DNA from: Paenibacillus sp. An7
Lineage (GTDB): Bacteria; Bacillota; Bacilli; Paenibacillales; Paenibacillaceae
Length of the DNA: 64,000 bases
Direction: 5' to 3'
NCBI RefSeq assembly: GCF_009870785.1
Contig: NZ_WTWX01000008.1
Span: 113,396 to 177,395, forward strand
Below, in pieces: positions 10,301-17,834 of the stretch. A program made the translations under genes and the position numbers. A model generated the notes under the pieces. That model ran no database searches and was not told where the DNA came from. It worked only from the letters and a program-made list of their open reading frames with translations. Numbering within the stretch: the first letter of the stretch is position 1; each line of letters starts with the position of its first letter.

Positions 10301-10818
10301 TGGCTGATGTAATTTATCAGAAAAAATCCCAGTGGAATGTCTATCAAGCGGAAACGTATCAACTATTGAAAAGACTTGTTGGGGTTACTTCTCTTTGCTT
10401 TGTTTTGCAGAAGAAGGTGCATATCAAGGGATTCTCATTTGAGAAAAAGAACCGGGCCTTTGAGGTTAATAAGGCGGCAGATTGTGATCGTATTTACGGA
10501 GATACCTTTACCTTAGCTGAACAGGGAGTGGAAGGGATCGGAAATAACGTATCCCTTACGTTCGAACAGATGGATTTTGGAGCAGAAGGAGTTTCAAAGC
10601 TCGTTATTTATGGCAGATCACCGGTTGATAAGAATACCATCCATGTTCGCTTCGAGGATGATGAGGGTTTAGACAATCAACTTATCGAATTTACGGAGTC
10701 CGAAGGATATGTGGAACGTGGATTTGAGCTGGAGAGAGTTACTGGGCTGAAGAAAGTCACCTTTATCTTTTTGCCTGGAAGCAATTTTGATTTTGGCTGG
10801 TTCCGTTTTGAACAATAA
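7378..10818 (+). CDS. Glycoside hydrolase family 2 enzyme (beta-galactosidase-like), multidomain
   Basis: This is a 1146-residue enzyme without a signal peptide, so it probably acts in the cytoplasm on imported oligosaccharides. The N-terminal jelly roll (IPHDWLIYN, GWYRKRF), the immunoglobulin-like domain and the TIM barrel follow GH2 order. The acid/base is Glu383 in SIGNEIYD and the nucleophile Glu462 in YGSETAS. After the barrel come a DUF4982-like domain (PYWDFNPGQIIDVRVCSNA) and Ig-like modules. A C-terminal beta-sandwich (FGAEGVSKLVIYGRS) resembles a carbohydrate-binding domain. The GTG at 7378 is favoured by AAAGGGAG nine bases upstream; the GTG at 7354 is less likely. It lies 53 bases after the permease gene with no clear terminator between. 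The linkage specificity cannot be read from sequence alone. Confidence 0.88.
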   Translation: MNHKKLFNDGWEFYKSDLETTAITELHFEPVDIPHDWLIYNTLDLYENSIGWYRKRFTISKKEKHTLLCFDGVYMDSTIYVNDTYVGEWKYGYSSFEFEITDALIEGENEILVKVVHQSPNSRWYSGAGIYRNVWLKTRESSYIETNGVYIHTNQEGHKWSIEIDTDLHSAGETQLLHTLLYKDQMITNGVEVISEKGESVSKVSQVLHTESPLLWSTDEPPLYQLRTELLCLLPDDIAEKEWKVVESITQNIGFRTLVMDPQQGLKLNGEKMKLNGVCEHHDLGALGAAFHVTALRRRFEILKDMGVNAIRTAHNMPAVEFMDLADEMGLLIVSEGFDMWERPKTSYDYARFFKEWAPIDVKSWVMRDRNRPSLLMWSIGNEIYDTHADKRGQEVTKMLMEEVQLYDYKGNAKVTIGSNYMPWENAQKCADIVKLAGYNYAEKYYHKHHKEHPDWIIYGSETASVVQSRGIYHFPFEQSILDDDDEQCSALGNSTTSWGAKSAEACIIAERDAPFSLGQFIWTGFDYIGEPTPYHTKNSYFGQIDTANFKKDSYYIYQAAWTDYKKKPMIHIFPYWDFNPGQIIDVRVCSNAPKIELQLNGETVGTYEIDHEHGDQLVGWWKIPYEAGELKAIAYDESDQVIAVDVRRSFGDASRICLKKDQNAVTASGTDVVFVEISMEDEHGYPVENANSRVHVQVTGAGRLLGLDNGDSTDYDPYKGTSRRLFSGKLMAIIGTTLEPGTIEVEVSSKGLESQKIEITSLPVDESVLEGISASMQNKELEPNLGNMDEIPLRKIELLSPSGQQFDESTREMTVQANLFPADTSYKDVIWSVVNDAGIESSLARIESFGQEAKITALGDGSFRVRCMSKNGSDKIRMISQLEFTAKGLGMAFKDPYSFIFGGLYDEVKGEVGNGNERGVATSRDGETQVCYRNIDFGAYGSDLITIPIFALDDDPYELQIWEGMPEEEGSELLADVIYQKKSQWNVYQAETYQLLKRLVGVTSLCFVLQKKVHIKGFSFEKKNRAFEVNKAADCDRIYGDTFTLAEQGVEGIGNNVSLTFEQMDFGAEGVSKLVIYGRSPVDKNTIHVRFEDDEGLDNQLIEFTESEGYVERGFELERVTGLKKVTFIFLPGSNFDFGWFRFEQ

Positions 10819-10878
10819 GGATTGCTGAAATGATATTTTAAAATTTTCGGTAATTAGCTATTTCCGCCGTACAGGCAC

Positions 10879-10903
10879 GAATAGGTGTATGCCTACATAC
10901 AAT
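10879..10903 (+). promoter_or_regulatory. Candidate sigma-E/sigma-K-type promoter for sigK
   Basis: The element CATACAAT at 10896-10903 matches the mother-cell sigma-E -10 consensus (CATACA-T), with GAATAGG about 13 bases upstream as a possible -35. In Bacillus subtilis sigK is transcribed from a sigma-E/sigma-K promoter, which fits. The -35 is weak, so this is a prediction. Confidence 0.45.
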
Positions 10904-10954
10904 GATTAGACGACAAACCAAGAACTGTCCCGAAAATTGTAGGAGGTGTCACCC

Positions 10955-11656
10955 GTGCCTGGATTATTTACGGCGATTGCACTATTTATTAAAGAGCTTT
11001 CTTTGCTGGTGTCTTATGTAAAAAATAATGCATTTCCTCAGCCTTTGTCTGAGAAAGACGAAGCAAAGCATTTAAAGCAAATGGCGGAAGGCGATGGGCG
11101 CTCGCGTAATTTGCTTATTGAACATAATTTACGGCTGGTTGCACATATTGTGAAGAAATTTGATAACACTGGTGAAGATCAAGAAGACCTGATCTCGATT
11201 GGAACGATTGGACTCATCAAGGCCATTGAGAGTTTCCAGCAAGGAAAAGGGACGAAACTAGCGACCTTTGCTGCACGTTGTATAGAGAACGAGATACTGA
11301 TGCATCTCCGCTCCTTGAAGAAGACAAGAAAAGATGTATCTCTACATGATCCGATAGGAACTGACAAGGAAGGTAACGAAATTACCCTTATCGATATCCT
11401 CGGTACCGAAGCCGATGAGGTGATGGATAAGGTTCAGCTTAAAATAGAGAAGAGCAAAATCTATCAGAACCTTGATATCCTCGATGATCGGGAGAAAGAA
11501 GTGGTAGTTGGCAGGTTTGGTCTGGTAACCGGCGGAGAAGAGCGGACACAACGAGAGATTGCGAAAGAGCTTGGTATTTCACGTTCCTACGTTTCTCGTA
11601 TCGAGAAACGGGCACTGATGAAACTGTATCATGAGTTTTATAAGGCGAAGAATTAA
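10955..11656 (+). CDS. sigK: RNA polymerase sporulation sigma factor SigK (pro-sigma-K)
   Basis: The 233-residue product is pro-sigma-K, the late mother-cell sigma factor of sporulation. Region 2 carries [18 protein letters not shown] and [18 protein letters not shown], and region 4 ends in [26 protein letters not shown]. The GTG at 10955 is preceded by AGGAGGTG six bases upstream. This start gives a 20-residue hydrophobic pro-sequence before [11 protein letters not shown], matching the SpoIVFB cleavage region of Bacillus subtilis pro-sigma-K. The gene is one uninterrupted frame: there is no skin-type prophage insertion and no recombinase is needed. Its left neighbour is a GH2 glycosidase gene, its right neighbour the GH35 locus; neither is a sporulation gene. 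Confidence 0.96.
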   Translation: MPGLFTAIALFIKELSLLVSYVKNNAFPQPLSEKDEAKHLKQMAEGDGRSRNLLIEHNLRLVAHIVKKFDNTGEDQEDLISIGTIGLIKAIESFQQGKGTKLATFAARCIENEILMHLRSLKKTRKDVSLHDPIGTDKEGNEITLIDILGTEADEVMDKVQLKIEKSKIYQNLDILDDREKEVVVGRFGLVTGGEERTQREIAKELGISRSYVSRIEKRALMKLYHEFYKAKN

Positions 11657-11691
11657 TAGTGAAATAACTTTATTAAAGTGGAATATAGCAC

Positions 11692-11722
11692 AGACGTCCT
11701 ATACAGGGCGTCTATTTTATTT
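11692..11722 (+). terminator. Terminator after sigK
   Basis: The inverted repeat AGACGTCCT / GGGCGTCT around the loop ATACA, followed by ATTTTATTT, forms a plausible Rho-independent terminator that isolates sigK from the sugar locus. The remaining gap up to 11971 holds the promoter and operator described next and an untranslated leader of about 130 bases. Confidence 0.7.
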
Positions 11723-11802
11723 CTAATATCAATCAGTTGATGAATAAGGCGGCGTAGATAACTGACGAGGACGTAGTAAAATCTAAGAAGAGAGGATAGA
11801 TG

Positions 11803-11860
11803 TTGACAACATTTACCAAATTCTTCTATAATTTAATCACTATAATGAAACCCCTTTCAT
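11803..11860 (+). promoter_or_regulatory. Sigma-A promoter with palindromic operator upstream of the GH35 gene
   Basis: TTGACA at 11803-11808 and TATAAT at 11827-11832 are a consensus -35/-10 pair with an 18-base spacer. Just downstream, at 11845-11860, lies the perfect palindrome ATGAAA-CCCC-TTTCAT, placed where a bound repressor would block transcription start. The same 6+6 arms recur at the promoter of the first solute-binding protein gene (16205-16220). The arms fit a LacI/CcpA-type site, but the central CG typical of CcpA cre sites is missing. Hence the LacI-type regulator encoded at 14846 is the likely ligand. Confidence 0.72.
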
Positions 11861-11971
11861 AAATGATTGATTTAAAATGATTACGTTTATCGCTGCGTAC
11901 AATCCTTAAAAAATTCCATACATTCGATCAGCGATTCGACTATTGCGTTCAGAGAGGAAGGTAAGGAATTT

Positions 11972-14785
11972 ATGACTAATAGGATAGAGGACTCTGGATT
12001 ACAAACATTATCAAGTAATCAACCGCAGCAACAAATACAGCTTCAATATGATGCGAAAAGTTTTATCATTGGGGGCAAGAGAGTATTTCTGAACATCGCT
12101 TCAATTCATTATTTTCGGATGCCGAGGCAAGAATGGCGGGAAGTACTTGTTAAGGCGAAGCTTGCAGGAATGAATTGCGTTGATACTTATTTTGCATGGA
12201 ATGTACACGAACAAGAAGAAGGGAAATGGGACTTTAGCGGCGATAACGATTGTGGGGCTTTCCTTGATTTATGCTCTGAACTTGGATTGTGGGTTATTGC
12301 GCGTCCGGGTCCGTTCATATGTGCGGAATGGGATTTTGGTGGTTTTCCCTACTGGCTGAAGACAAAAGAAAACATTCAGTTCCGAACAGATAATGAAGCG
12401 TATCTCCATTACGTTTATCGTTACTTGGATCAGCTTGTTCCCGTTATTCGGTCTCGTCAATTGACGAAAGGCGGTTCCGTTATTCTTGTACAGGTAGAGA
12501 ATGAATATGGATATCTGGCTGAAGACGCGTCCGGCATATCTTACATGAATGGTCTTCGTGATGCTTTGCTGGAGCGGGGAATTGAGGTACCGTTGATCAC
12601 CTGTGAGGGAGGCGCGGAAGGGACGATTGAAGGGGCGAACTTTTGGTCAGGTGCAGACGGACATTATGAGAAGTTAATGCGTAAGCAGCCAGATGTCCCG
12701 AAGCTGGTAACCGAATTTTGGACGGGGTGGTTTGAGCATTGGGGAGCGCCAGCGGCTACGCAAAAAACGCCCGATTTATACGAAAAGCGAATCATGGAGG
12801 CGATTCGTGCAGGTTTTGACGGAATCAGTCATTATATGTTTTTTGGCGGCACCAATTTCGGGGGATATGGAGGGCGTACTGTAGGAAGCAGCGATATTTT
12901 TATGGTGACCTCCTATGATTACGATGCTCCTTTATCAGAATACGGAAGAATTACAGACAAATATAGAACGGCCAAAAAGATGTCTTTGTTCACGCAGGCA
13001 CTTGGAGAAATCTTACTAGAATCAGAGCCGATTGATAACGGGGAGGCACGTTGTGAGGAAGGCATCCAACTCCAGGGTAGACAGTGGAACGGACAAAAGC
13101 TTTGGTTTGCCGAGAGTATCAAGCAGGAGAAGGGAATCTTTCCGATAACGCTCGAAAACGGCCGAACGCTTCAGGTATCGATCAGACCGGGGCAAATCGT
13201 TCCGATACTTGACCGGATTGAAATTTGTCCAGGTCTAAAGCTCACAAGCAGCGGGTTCGTGATCGGAAACGACCGGATTGGTGAAATCCAAACTGTGATC
13301 TTAGCGGGAGAAGACGGAGGACGTACACATATCGTATTCGAAGCAGATCAGGACCTTCATTACGATAACGTAGGAAATATCCCATATGAAAGTAGTAAGG
13401 ATGGCCGAGCACTACATTTGGACGTATTTCATTTCCAGACACCTCAGCGGATTCGGCTGATGGCTGGCGGGCAGCTAGTTGAAGTCATCATGTTAAATAG
13501 TTTTATGTCGGATAGAGCCTGGAGGATCCAAGGGGACGAAATTCGCTGGGCAATCGGCTGGACGGACATCGACTTTGAGGCTGGTGGCAACACTATCGGA
13601 GTAATCGGCGGATCCGATTGTGAACCGTTTCTTTTAGGGGAATGGGGTCGTAAAAGAGACGATGTACAGGATCATGCGGACAGAATGACAAGCTACTCCG
13701 GCCATGCGATCAAACCGCTAGTACCGCCAAGCTTTTCGGAATGGAAACGGAAAACCACAAATCTTCTTTCGCTTACATCAGGCGAGCTTACTGAACGTCC
13801 TCGCGGATTTGCGGAACTGGGTCTTGAATTTGGTTATCTCATATATAGCAATGATGTGGAGTGTGATCAGGATCAAGAAAGCACTCTTATTTTCTCAGCC
13901 ATACAGGACTCTGCGCGCCTGTTTGTTAATGGACAAGAACAAGCGATGATTCGCCAGGTCGGCGCGGCATCTGCTGCAGTCCGACTGTCGAAAGGCCACA
14001 ACAAGCTGCAACTTCTCGTACAGCATATGGGTAGTCTCAATTTTTCCCCTTTCTTGGGTGAAGAAAAGGGGATATTCGGTTCCGTTTATATGGAGGGCTC
14101 GGCCGTTGAACTTCGAAGAGACTGGTATAGTGGCGAAGAGGTTGTCCATCTGGATGAGGTACATACCGGAACATTTACTTCTGCGTTAACCCGAACGTTT
14201 GAGCTGATGGTGAATGACCAAGCGATACTGGTTGGTGCGTTAAACAGCGGACTTCAAATTAACGGCAAGGAGGTTCTTATGGAAGATTATCAAAATTGGT
14301 TTGCCTATCACGCTGTCGACATTTCCGCCTATATCGTCAGCGGCACCAACACGATTGAAATGCCAGTATCCAAAACACCTGTGAATCGGCTGGAATTGCT
14401 GACGTATAACAGGTCACGGGAATTAACAAATTGGTCGTCAGTCATAATGGAAGACACAGTGGAGTTTGAGGAAGATTCAGTCAACAGTAAAATGAGTCCT
14501 ACCTGGAATCGCAGCACATTCGATCTTCCAGCAATTCCAGATAATTTGAATCCTAAGCTGAAGCTCCGAATGACGGGAATGAGCAAAGGTTATATACTTC
14601 TGAACGGCAAAAACCTTGGACGCTATTGGCAAATCGGGCCTCAAGAGGATTACAAAGTTCCAATGGCGTGGCTGAAGCAGACGGGCAATGAGTTAATCTT
14701 GTTTGATGAAGAGGGCAGACGACCAGATTCAGTACGGCTCTTATATGATGTGCAATCGAATCAAAGCTGGCAAACGTTAATTTAA
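11972..14785 (+). CDS. Glycoside hydrolase family 35 beta-galactosidase
   Basis: This is a 937-residue GH35 enzyme. The family hallmark RPGPFICAEWDFGGFPYWL lies near residue 110. The acid/base is Glu178 in QVENEYG and the nucleophile Glu248 in TEFWTGWFEHWG; HYMFFGGTNFG closes the barrel. The C-terminal half contains beta-sandwich domains with LFVNGQEQ and GYILLNGKNLGRYW. The protein has no signal peptide, so it should remove terminal galactose from imported oligosaccharides in the cytoplasm. It is the first gene of the locus, behind a sigma-A promoter with palindromic operator, and lies 60 bases before the LacI-type regulator gene, with which it is probably co-transcribed. GAGGAAGGTAAGG precedes the ATG. 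GH35 members act mainly on beta-1,3/1,4/1,6-galactosides; the exact linkage is not known. Confidence 0.93.
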   Translation: MTNRIEDSGLQTLSSNQPQQQIQLQYDAKSFIIGGKRVFLNIASIHYFRMPRQEWREVLVKAKLAGMNCVDTYFAWNVHEQEEGKWDFSGDNDCGAFLDLCSELGLWVIARPGPFICAEWDFGGFPYWLKTKENIQFRTDNEAYLHYVYRYLDQLVPVIRSRQLTKGGSVILVQVENEYGYLAEDASGISYMNGLRDALLERGIEVPLITCEGGAEGTIEGANFWSGADGHYEKLMRKQPDVPKLVTEFWTGWFEHWGAPAATQKTPDLYEKRIMEAIRAGFDGISHYMFFGGTNFGGYGGRTVGSSDIFMVTSYDYDAPLSEYGRITDKYRTAKKMSLFTQALGEILLESEPIDNGEARCEEGIQLQGRQWNGQKLWFAESIKQEKGIFPITLENGRTLQVSIRPGQIVPILDRIEICPGLKLTSSGFVIGNDRIGEIQTVILAGEDGGRTHIVFEADQDLHYDNVGNIPYESSKDGRALHLDVFHFQTPQRIRLMAGGQLVEVIMLNSFMSDRAWRIQGDEIRWAIGWTDIDFEAGGNTIGVIGGSDCEPFLLGEWGRKRDDVQDHADRMTSYSGHAIKPLVPPSFSEWKRKTTNLLSLTSGELTERPRGFAELGLEFGYLIYSNDVECDQDQESTLIFSAIQDSARLFVNGQEQAMIRQVGAASAAVRLSKGHNKLQLLVQHMGSLNFSPFLGEEKGIFGSVYMEGSAVELRRDWYSGEEVVHLDEVHTGTFTSALTRTFELMVNDQAILVGALNSGLQINGKEVLMEDYQNWFAYHAVDISAYIVSGTNTIEMPVSKTPVNRLELLTYNRSRELTNWSSVIMEDTVEFEEDSVNSKMSPTWNRSTFDLPAIPDNLNPKLKLRMTGMSKGYILLNGKNLGRYWQIGPQEDYKVPMAWLKQTGNELILFDEEGRRPDSVRLLYDVQSNQSWQTLI

Positions 14786-14845
14786 TTGCAATTCAGAGAG
14801 GATTTATAATGGGCTAATCGTGAAATCAGGAAGGAAGCGTTAGGC

Positions 14846-15874
14846 TTGAGACAGGTCACCATATATGATATTGCAAAAGAAGCAAATGTATCGGTTTCAA
14901 CTGTATCCCGGGTATTAAACGATACTGCGCCAGTAAAGAGATCTACCCGTGCCAAGATTGAAGAAGTCATTCAAAAACACAATTTCCAGCCTAATGCGAT
15001 GGCTAGAAGCCTGCTTACAAATGAAACGGGAATTATTGGCGTAATTGTTCCGGATCTGACAAATCCCTTTTTCACTGAAGTATTCGCCGGAGCGGAAGAA
15101 GAGGCGCAGCAGTCGGGACATACATTCTTGCTTAGTAATACAATCGGCGATTATGCTAAAGAATCGCAATATCTCAGTATTCTGCGAGAGAAGCGTGTGG
15201 ACGGTATTATATTCTTAGGAGGAAGGATCAATTTAAAACACTGTGAAGAGCATCTAGTACAGGAGCTCGTGCAGTGTGCAAGCGTCATTCCGACTGTATT
15301 AGTCAATGGAGATTTACGCAAAACCGACTTGGTTAGGGTAGTCACGGACGAGTCGGCAGGCACTGCTCTTGCGGTTCGGCACTTGACTCTACTTGGGCAT
15401 AGAGAAATCGGCTTTATCGGAGGAGAAAGCCATATGACGACAACTTCCATCAAGTTGCGGACATTCCGAAAGACGATGAAAGATGAGGGACTCGATGTTC
15501 GGGAGGAATGGTTACTGCCCGACAGTTTTTCGATTGATTCGGGTAAGCGGCAAATGCTGAAGCTCTTGGCGATGGAGGAGAGACCGACTGCCGTATTCTG
15601 TGTCAACGATTATACGGCGATTGGAGCAATTAAGGCAGCAATAGAGGCGGGTTTGTCGATTCCAGATGACATGTCTATTGTTGGATTTGATGATATTCCG
15701 TTGGCTCATCATTTTATACCGGAGCTAACTACCGTTTCCCAGCAGGCACATGAGCTGGGCAGAACGGCAGTTAAAGTGCTTAAAGCGATGATGAACAATG
15801 AAAAAGTGAAGAAGCTTACCTCGCTCGAGCCGCAGCTTATTATTCGGCAAAGCTCGGGACATCGGAGTCGATAA
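14846..15874 (+). CDS. LacI-family transcriptional regulator
   Basis: This 342-residue repressor starts with the LacI helix-turn-helix (TIYDIAKEANVSVSTVSRVL, residues 5-24) and hinge helix (ARSLLTNETGIIGVIVPDL). A periplasmic-binding-protein-like sensor domain follows, with LTNPFFTEV, RVDGIIFLGG and VGFDDIPLAHHF. It starts at TTG 14846, with AGGAAGGA ten bases upstream. It probably binds the repeated ATGAAA-N4-TTTCAT palindromes at the two promoters of this locus and is released by a sugar or oligosaccharide. No such palindrome is seen directly before this gene, so it is likely read through from GH35 and thus under its own control indirectly. A terminator follows it. Confidence 0.94.
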   Translation: MRQVTIYDIAKEANVSVSTVSRVLNDTAPVKRSTRAKIEEVIQKHNFQPNAMARSLLTNETGIIGVIVPDLTNPFFTEVFAGAEEEAQQSGHTFLLSNTIGDYAKESQYLSILREKRVDGIIFLGGRINLKHCEEHLVQELVQCASVIPTVLVNGDLRKTDLVRVVTDESAGTALAVRHLTLLGHREIGFIGGESHMTTTSIKLRTFRKTMKDEGLDVREEWLLPDSFSIDSGKRQMLKLLAMEERPTAVFCVNDYTAIGAIKAAIEAGLSIPDDMSIVGFDDIPLAHHFIPELTTVSQQAHELGRTAVKVLKAMMNNEKVKKLTSLEPQLIIRQSSGHRSR

Positions 15875-15915
15875 TTCTTCTACAGCACTCATTAAAGTGA
15901 AATTCATTTTATAAG

Positions 15916-15949
15916 AGCAGCATCCGAAATTTTAGGTTGCTGCTTTTTA
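15916..15949 (+). terminator. Terminator after the LacI regulator gene
   Basis: AGCAGCATCC and GGTTGCTGCT pair around an A/T-rich loop and are followed by TTTTT. It closes the GH35-regulator unit. The rest of the 470-base gap (to 16347) is A/T-rich and holds the second promoter/operator and a leader of about 130 bases; nothing else was recognised in it. Confidence 0.85.
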
Positions 15950-16177
15950 GCGTGCTGAAATATTCCCTTACTTAAATCAATTTCATAACTCATTAAAACG
16001 ATAAATTTGTAACTATATATAGACAAATAGAACAATTTTGATCTATATATACCCCTGATTAAAGCAACTAAAGGTATTATGAAATTGATTCACTTGAATA
16101 ATTATTATTCTGGTGAACGGACTAAAATGTTGAAATGTACTTTGAGGAGTCACAGTGGAAAGAAACAAATTGTAATA

Positions 16178-16220
16178 TTGACCAAATAATGTAATAAGGA
16201 TATAATGAAATGGGTTTCAT
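16178..16220 (+). promoter_or_regulatory. Sigma-A promoter overlapping the second copy of the palindromic operator
   Basis: TTGACC at 16178-16183 and TATAAT at 16201-16206 have a 17-base spacer. The palindrome ATGAAA-TGGG-TTTCAT (16205-16220) begins within the -10 element. Both the arms and the flanking TATA match the copy at 11841-11860, where the central four bases differ. A repressor bound here would cover the -10 and the start site and so control the whole transport operon. Confidence 0.78.
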
Positions 16221-16347
16221 GAAAACCCTTACATAATTTAATAACGCGAAAGATGTACTGTTTTTGGGGGGAGGATCGAAGTGATTTTTTAACCGAACCG
16301 TCTTGTTTGCATTCGTCTAATCATCCATTAAGGGGAGTGGGTTTAAC

Positions 16348-17736
16348 GTGAAACAGTTGAAACCGATGTTGATTGTTTTTTTATTAGCCGTGTTGATGAT
16401 TATGACTGCATGCAGCGGCAACAACGGGGGGGATACACCAGAAGTTCAGACTCCGGAACCCGAGGCTCCAGTCGTAACGCAGCCAGCCGAAGAGCCTGAG
16501 CCGGCTGCCCCAGATTTGGGAGGCAGAGAGATTCGCATTTCGCATTGGTGGGATGCAACACCAGCAGGAGATTCGGAAGCGGATGAACTGGCCCGGGAAA
16601 GAATTAAAAAGGTAGAAGAGAAATACAACGTCAAAATTAAATACCTAAACACGGAATATTGGTCGACTTCTGAGAAACTGTCGTCTTCTGTTATGGCTAA
16701 CGATCCATTTGCAGAAATCGTTCGTCTGCCTGACGGATTCATCTGGGGACTGATGAACGGCGGGTTCTTAATGCCATTGGAAGATTACCTGAAAGATACG
16801 CGTGTTGCTCAAGACGTAATCGATTCGATGCGTTTTGGCGGCGAGCATGTATACGGACTTGAAAGCTGGTACAACCCGAATGACTCGGGCATGTTCTACA
16901 ATAAACGCATCTTCAAGGAAGCTGGTTTGGAAGATCCTCAACAATTGATGGATAAGGATAACTGGAACTGGACGACAATGCTGGATGCTGCGAAGAAACT
17001 GACGGTAGACAATAATGGTGATGGTAAAGTGGACCAACATGGTCTGGCTGGAGCCCATTATGTTATCTCAGAATTGTTGATCGCAAGTAACGGCGGACGT
17101 ATCTTCGATGAAACCACCAAGAAAGTAGTATTTGACTCTCCGCAAGCAATAGAAGCTCTTAACTTCGAATACGATCTGTACAACACTCACAAAGTTATTA
17201 AAGAAAATGAAGGAAATGACTGGGAAGATCCAGCAAAATATTTCGCGGAAGGCAAGATTGCGATGTATCCAGGCGGAATATGGGAAATCGAAGGACGTCT
17301 GACAGATAAAATGCAAGATGAATGGGGTTACGTCTACTTTCCTAAATCACCTAGCTCATCATCCTATTCAGATCCGATCGGACAAACCGCTTCTTATGTC
17401 ATTCCTAAAGGCGTTAAGGATGCAGAAGTTATCGTGAAAATTTGGGAAGAACTACAGGATTTTGATAATTGGGAATCCAACCGCCAACTTTCGCTTGAAA
17501 ATGTGCTTCCGGACGAAACCTCGATCGCTAATGCGATGAATGAAGAAGGCAAGGTACAGCGAGTATTTGGCGGACGCTTCGGCGGCCTAGGTGTTAAAGA
17601 TCAACTCGACTCCGTGACAGGCAAGTTTGTTAAAGGTGAAATTACGCCATCAACGGGTGTTGCTCAAGTAATTGGACCCGCACAAGCGGCTGCTGACAAA
17701 GTGCTGAGCGGCGAGATTGAAGAGAAGAAAGAGTAG
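16348..17736 (+). CDS. ABC sugar transporter solute-binding lipoprotein
   Basis: The 462-residue product has a signal peptide ending in the lipobox MTAC, so Cys22 would be lipid-modified and the protein anchored outside the membrane. A Glu/Pro-rich linker follows (PEVQTPEPEAPVV), then a family-1 type binding domain with ISHWWDATPAG, FYNKRIFKEAGL and AEGKIAMYPGGIWE. Tryptophan-rich stretches such as NWNWTTM fit stacking against sugar rings. It starts at GTG 16348 after AAGGGGAG and is the first gene behind the second operator-controlled promoter. A strong hairpin after its stop probably raises its level over the downstream genes. It should deliver oligosaccharides to one of the two permease pairs downstream; which one cannot be told. 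Confidence 0.93.
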   Translation: MKQLKPMLIVFLLAVLMIMTACSGNNGGDTPEVQTPEPEAPVVTQPAEEPEPAAPDLGGREIRISHWWDATPAGDSEADELARERIKKVEEKYNVKIKYLNTEYWSTSEKLSSSVMANDPFAEIVRLPDGFIWGLMNGGFLMPLEDYLKDTRVAQDVIDSMRFGGEHVYGLESWYNPNDSGMFYNKRIFKEAGLEDPQQLMDKDNWNWTTMLDAAKKLTVDNNGDGKVDQHGLAGAHYVISELLIASNGGRIFDETTKKVVFDSPQAIEALNFEYDLYNTHKVIKENEGNDWEDPAKYFAEGKIAMYPGGIWEIEGRLTDKMQDEWGYVYFPKSPSSSSYSDPIGQTASYVIPKGVKDAEVIVKIWEELQDFDNWESNRQLSLENVLPDETSIANAMNEEGKVQRVFGGRFGGLGVKDQLDSVTGKFVKGEITPSTGVAQVIGPAQAAADKVLSGEIEEKKE

Positions 17737-17753
17737 ACTTATATGTAAAAAAG

Positions 17754-17793
17754 CAGCCTGTCCGGTTTTCTGGCTAAGAAGACCGGCGGGCTG
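17754..17793 (+). terminator. Strong intercistronic hairpin without U-tract
   Basis: CAGCC-TG-TCCGGTTTTC and GAAGACCGG-CGGGCTG pair over about 16 positions with few mismatches. There is no run of T after it, so it is more likely an mRNA-stabilising or partial attenuating hairpin than a full terminator. Such hairpins after binding-protein genes commonly explain their excess over permeases. Confidence 0.6.
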
Positions 17794-17834
17794 ACAAAAT
17801 AAGATTCCGCTAGTTTGCAAAAGGGGGATATTAG

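Noticed and set aside
11845..11860. CcpA cre site at the GH35 promoter
   Set aside because: The centre is CCCC rather than the CG step of cre sites. The twin site at 16205 also lacks it, so the local LacI-type regulator is the better candidate, although CcpA is not excluded.
16265..16292. A G-rich ribosome binding site followed by a three-codon GTG ORF in the leader of the first binding-protein gene
   Set aside because: The ORF stops after three codons and no family or conservation argument is available. It may be only leader sequence.
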